A DNA stretch of 40,375 nucleotides from Planctomyces sp. SH-PL62 (GTDB lineage Bacteria; Planctomycetota; Planctomycetia; Planctomycetales; Planctomycetaceae): positions 1 through 40,375 of the forward strand of contig CAMDDX010000021.1 of NCBI GenBank assembly GCA_945893075.1, in the 5' to 3' direction. Under the pieces are notes generated by a model. The model had not been told where the DNA came from and searched no databases. It worked only from the letters and a program-made list of their open reading frames with translations. Below are positions 40,243-40,375 of the stretch, one piece after another. How positions within the stretch are numbered: position 1 is the stretch's first letter; each line of letters starts with the position of its first letter. A program made the translations under genes and the position numbers.

Positions 40243-40375
40243 GAGGTTTGGACAGCTACGTTTTTGGGGTTTATCCGATTGCTAAAAAACGGAATCGTAC
40301 CAAGTCAGACGGTTGGAATTTGAATTGGAGTCTTTGGTACGAAAGGCGACAAGGATGTTGCTGCACTCGAGGTTT
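40243..40375. mobile_element. AT-shifted right edge, possible end of an inserted element
   Basis: Base composition drops abruptly in GC at about 40243, where the permease-like reading frame loses its sense. An inverted pair TCGTACCAA (40295-40303) / TTGGTACGA (40334-40342) lies within it. No transposase is visible because the window ends. The call rests only on the truncation and the composition change, and a simple promoter region remains possible. Confidence 0.25.

Overview
The window most likely comes from a member of the Planctomycetota (class Planctomycetia). This is inferred from gene content. There is a Tat-exported sugar-isomerase-like TIM barrel, a Hanks-type kinase with a C-terminal extracytoplasmic part, and a secretin-N-domain protein. 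There are also an archaeal-type beta-RFAP synthase of the methanopterin pathway, paired unusual GTPases, and a DNA polymerase I with a degenerate proofreading domain. GC is high, genes run on both strands in short operons, and no rRNA, tRNA, CRISPR or complete insertion sequence was seen.

Layout. 0.3-3.8 kb: TerC membrane protein, a tiny membrane ORF, Tat TIM-barrel protein and an RraA-like protein. 4-7.5 kb (+ strand): DUF1569, SufE, DUF309, beta-RFAP synthase and isochorismatase-family hydrolase. 7.6-9.3 kb: an accessory patch with a Phd/VapC toxin-antitoxin pair, a second broken copy of the isochorismatase 3' end, a small membrane protein and a DUF2442/DUF4160 pair. 9.4-11.8 kb: secreted D-aminoacylase-type amidohydrolase and a DUF374 acyltransferase. 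12-16 kb: single-chain 5-oxoprolinase-type HyuA-HyuB protein. 16.1-18.7 kb: Rieske protein plus a cytochrome b6-type protein fused to two c-type haem sites. 18.7-22.8 kb: DHH phosphoesterase, RibF, Pit phosphate transporter and DUF47/PhoU-like partner. 23-27.5 kb: ECF-like sigma factor and two overlapping large GTPases. 27.6-37.7 kb: coiled-coil membrane protein, PolA, secretin-N-domain protein and Ser/Thr kinase. 38-40.2 kb: multi-TM ABC-2-permease-like protein that seems to have lost its start near the right edge.

The most striking content is not a gene. About two dozen short paired palindromes occur roughly every 1.6 kb. Most have the architecture of REP doublets (REPINs): a GTAG, GTGG or GGAG foot, a short imperfect hairpin, a spacer, then the same unit inverted. 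Many different sequence families coexist. They occupy five of six convergent gene junctions and sit in leaders and between operon genes. Several lie in frame inside essential or large genes (polA, the 5-oxoprolinase, GTPase 1, the secretin-like protein). They also supply gene parts: the TAG of GTAG is the stop codon of four genes, one AT-rich member provides the start codon and signal peptide of the amidohydrolase, and another contains the polA start codon. In three doublets the two arms differ by changes that keep each arm's own hairpin intact. No RAYT (Y1-type REP transposase) gene lies in the window, so any mobilising enzyme would act in trans.
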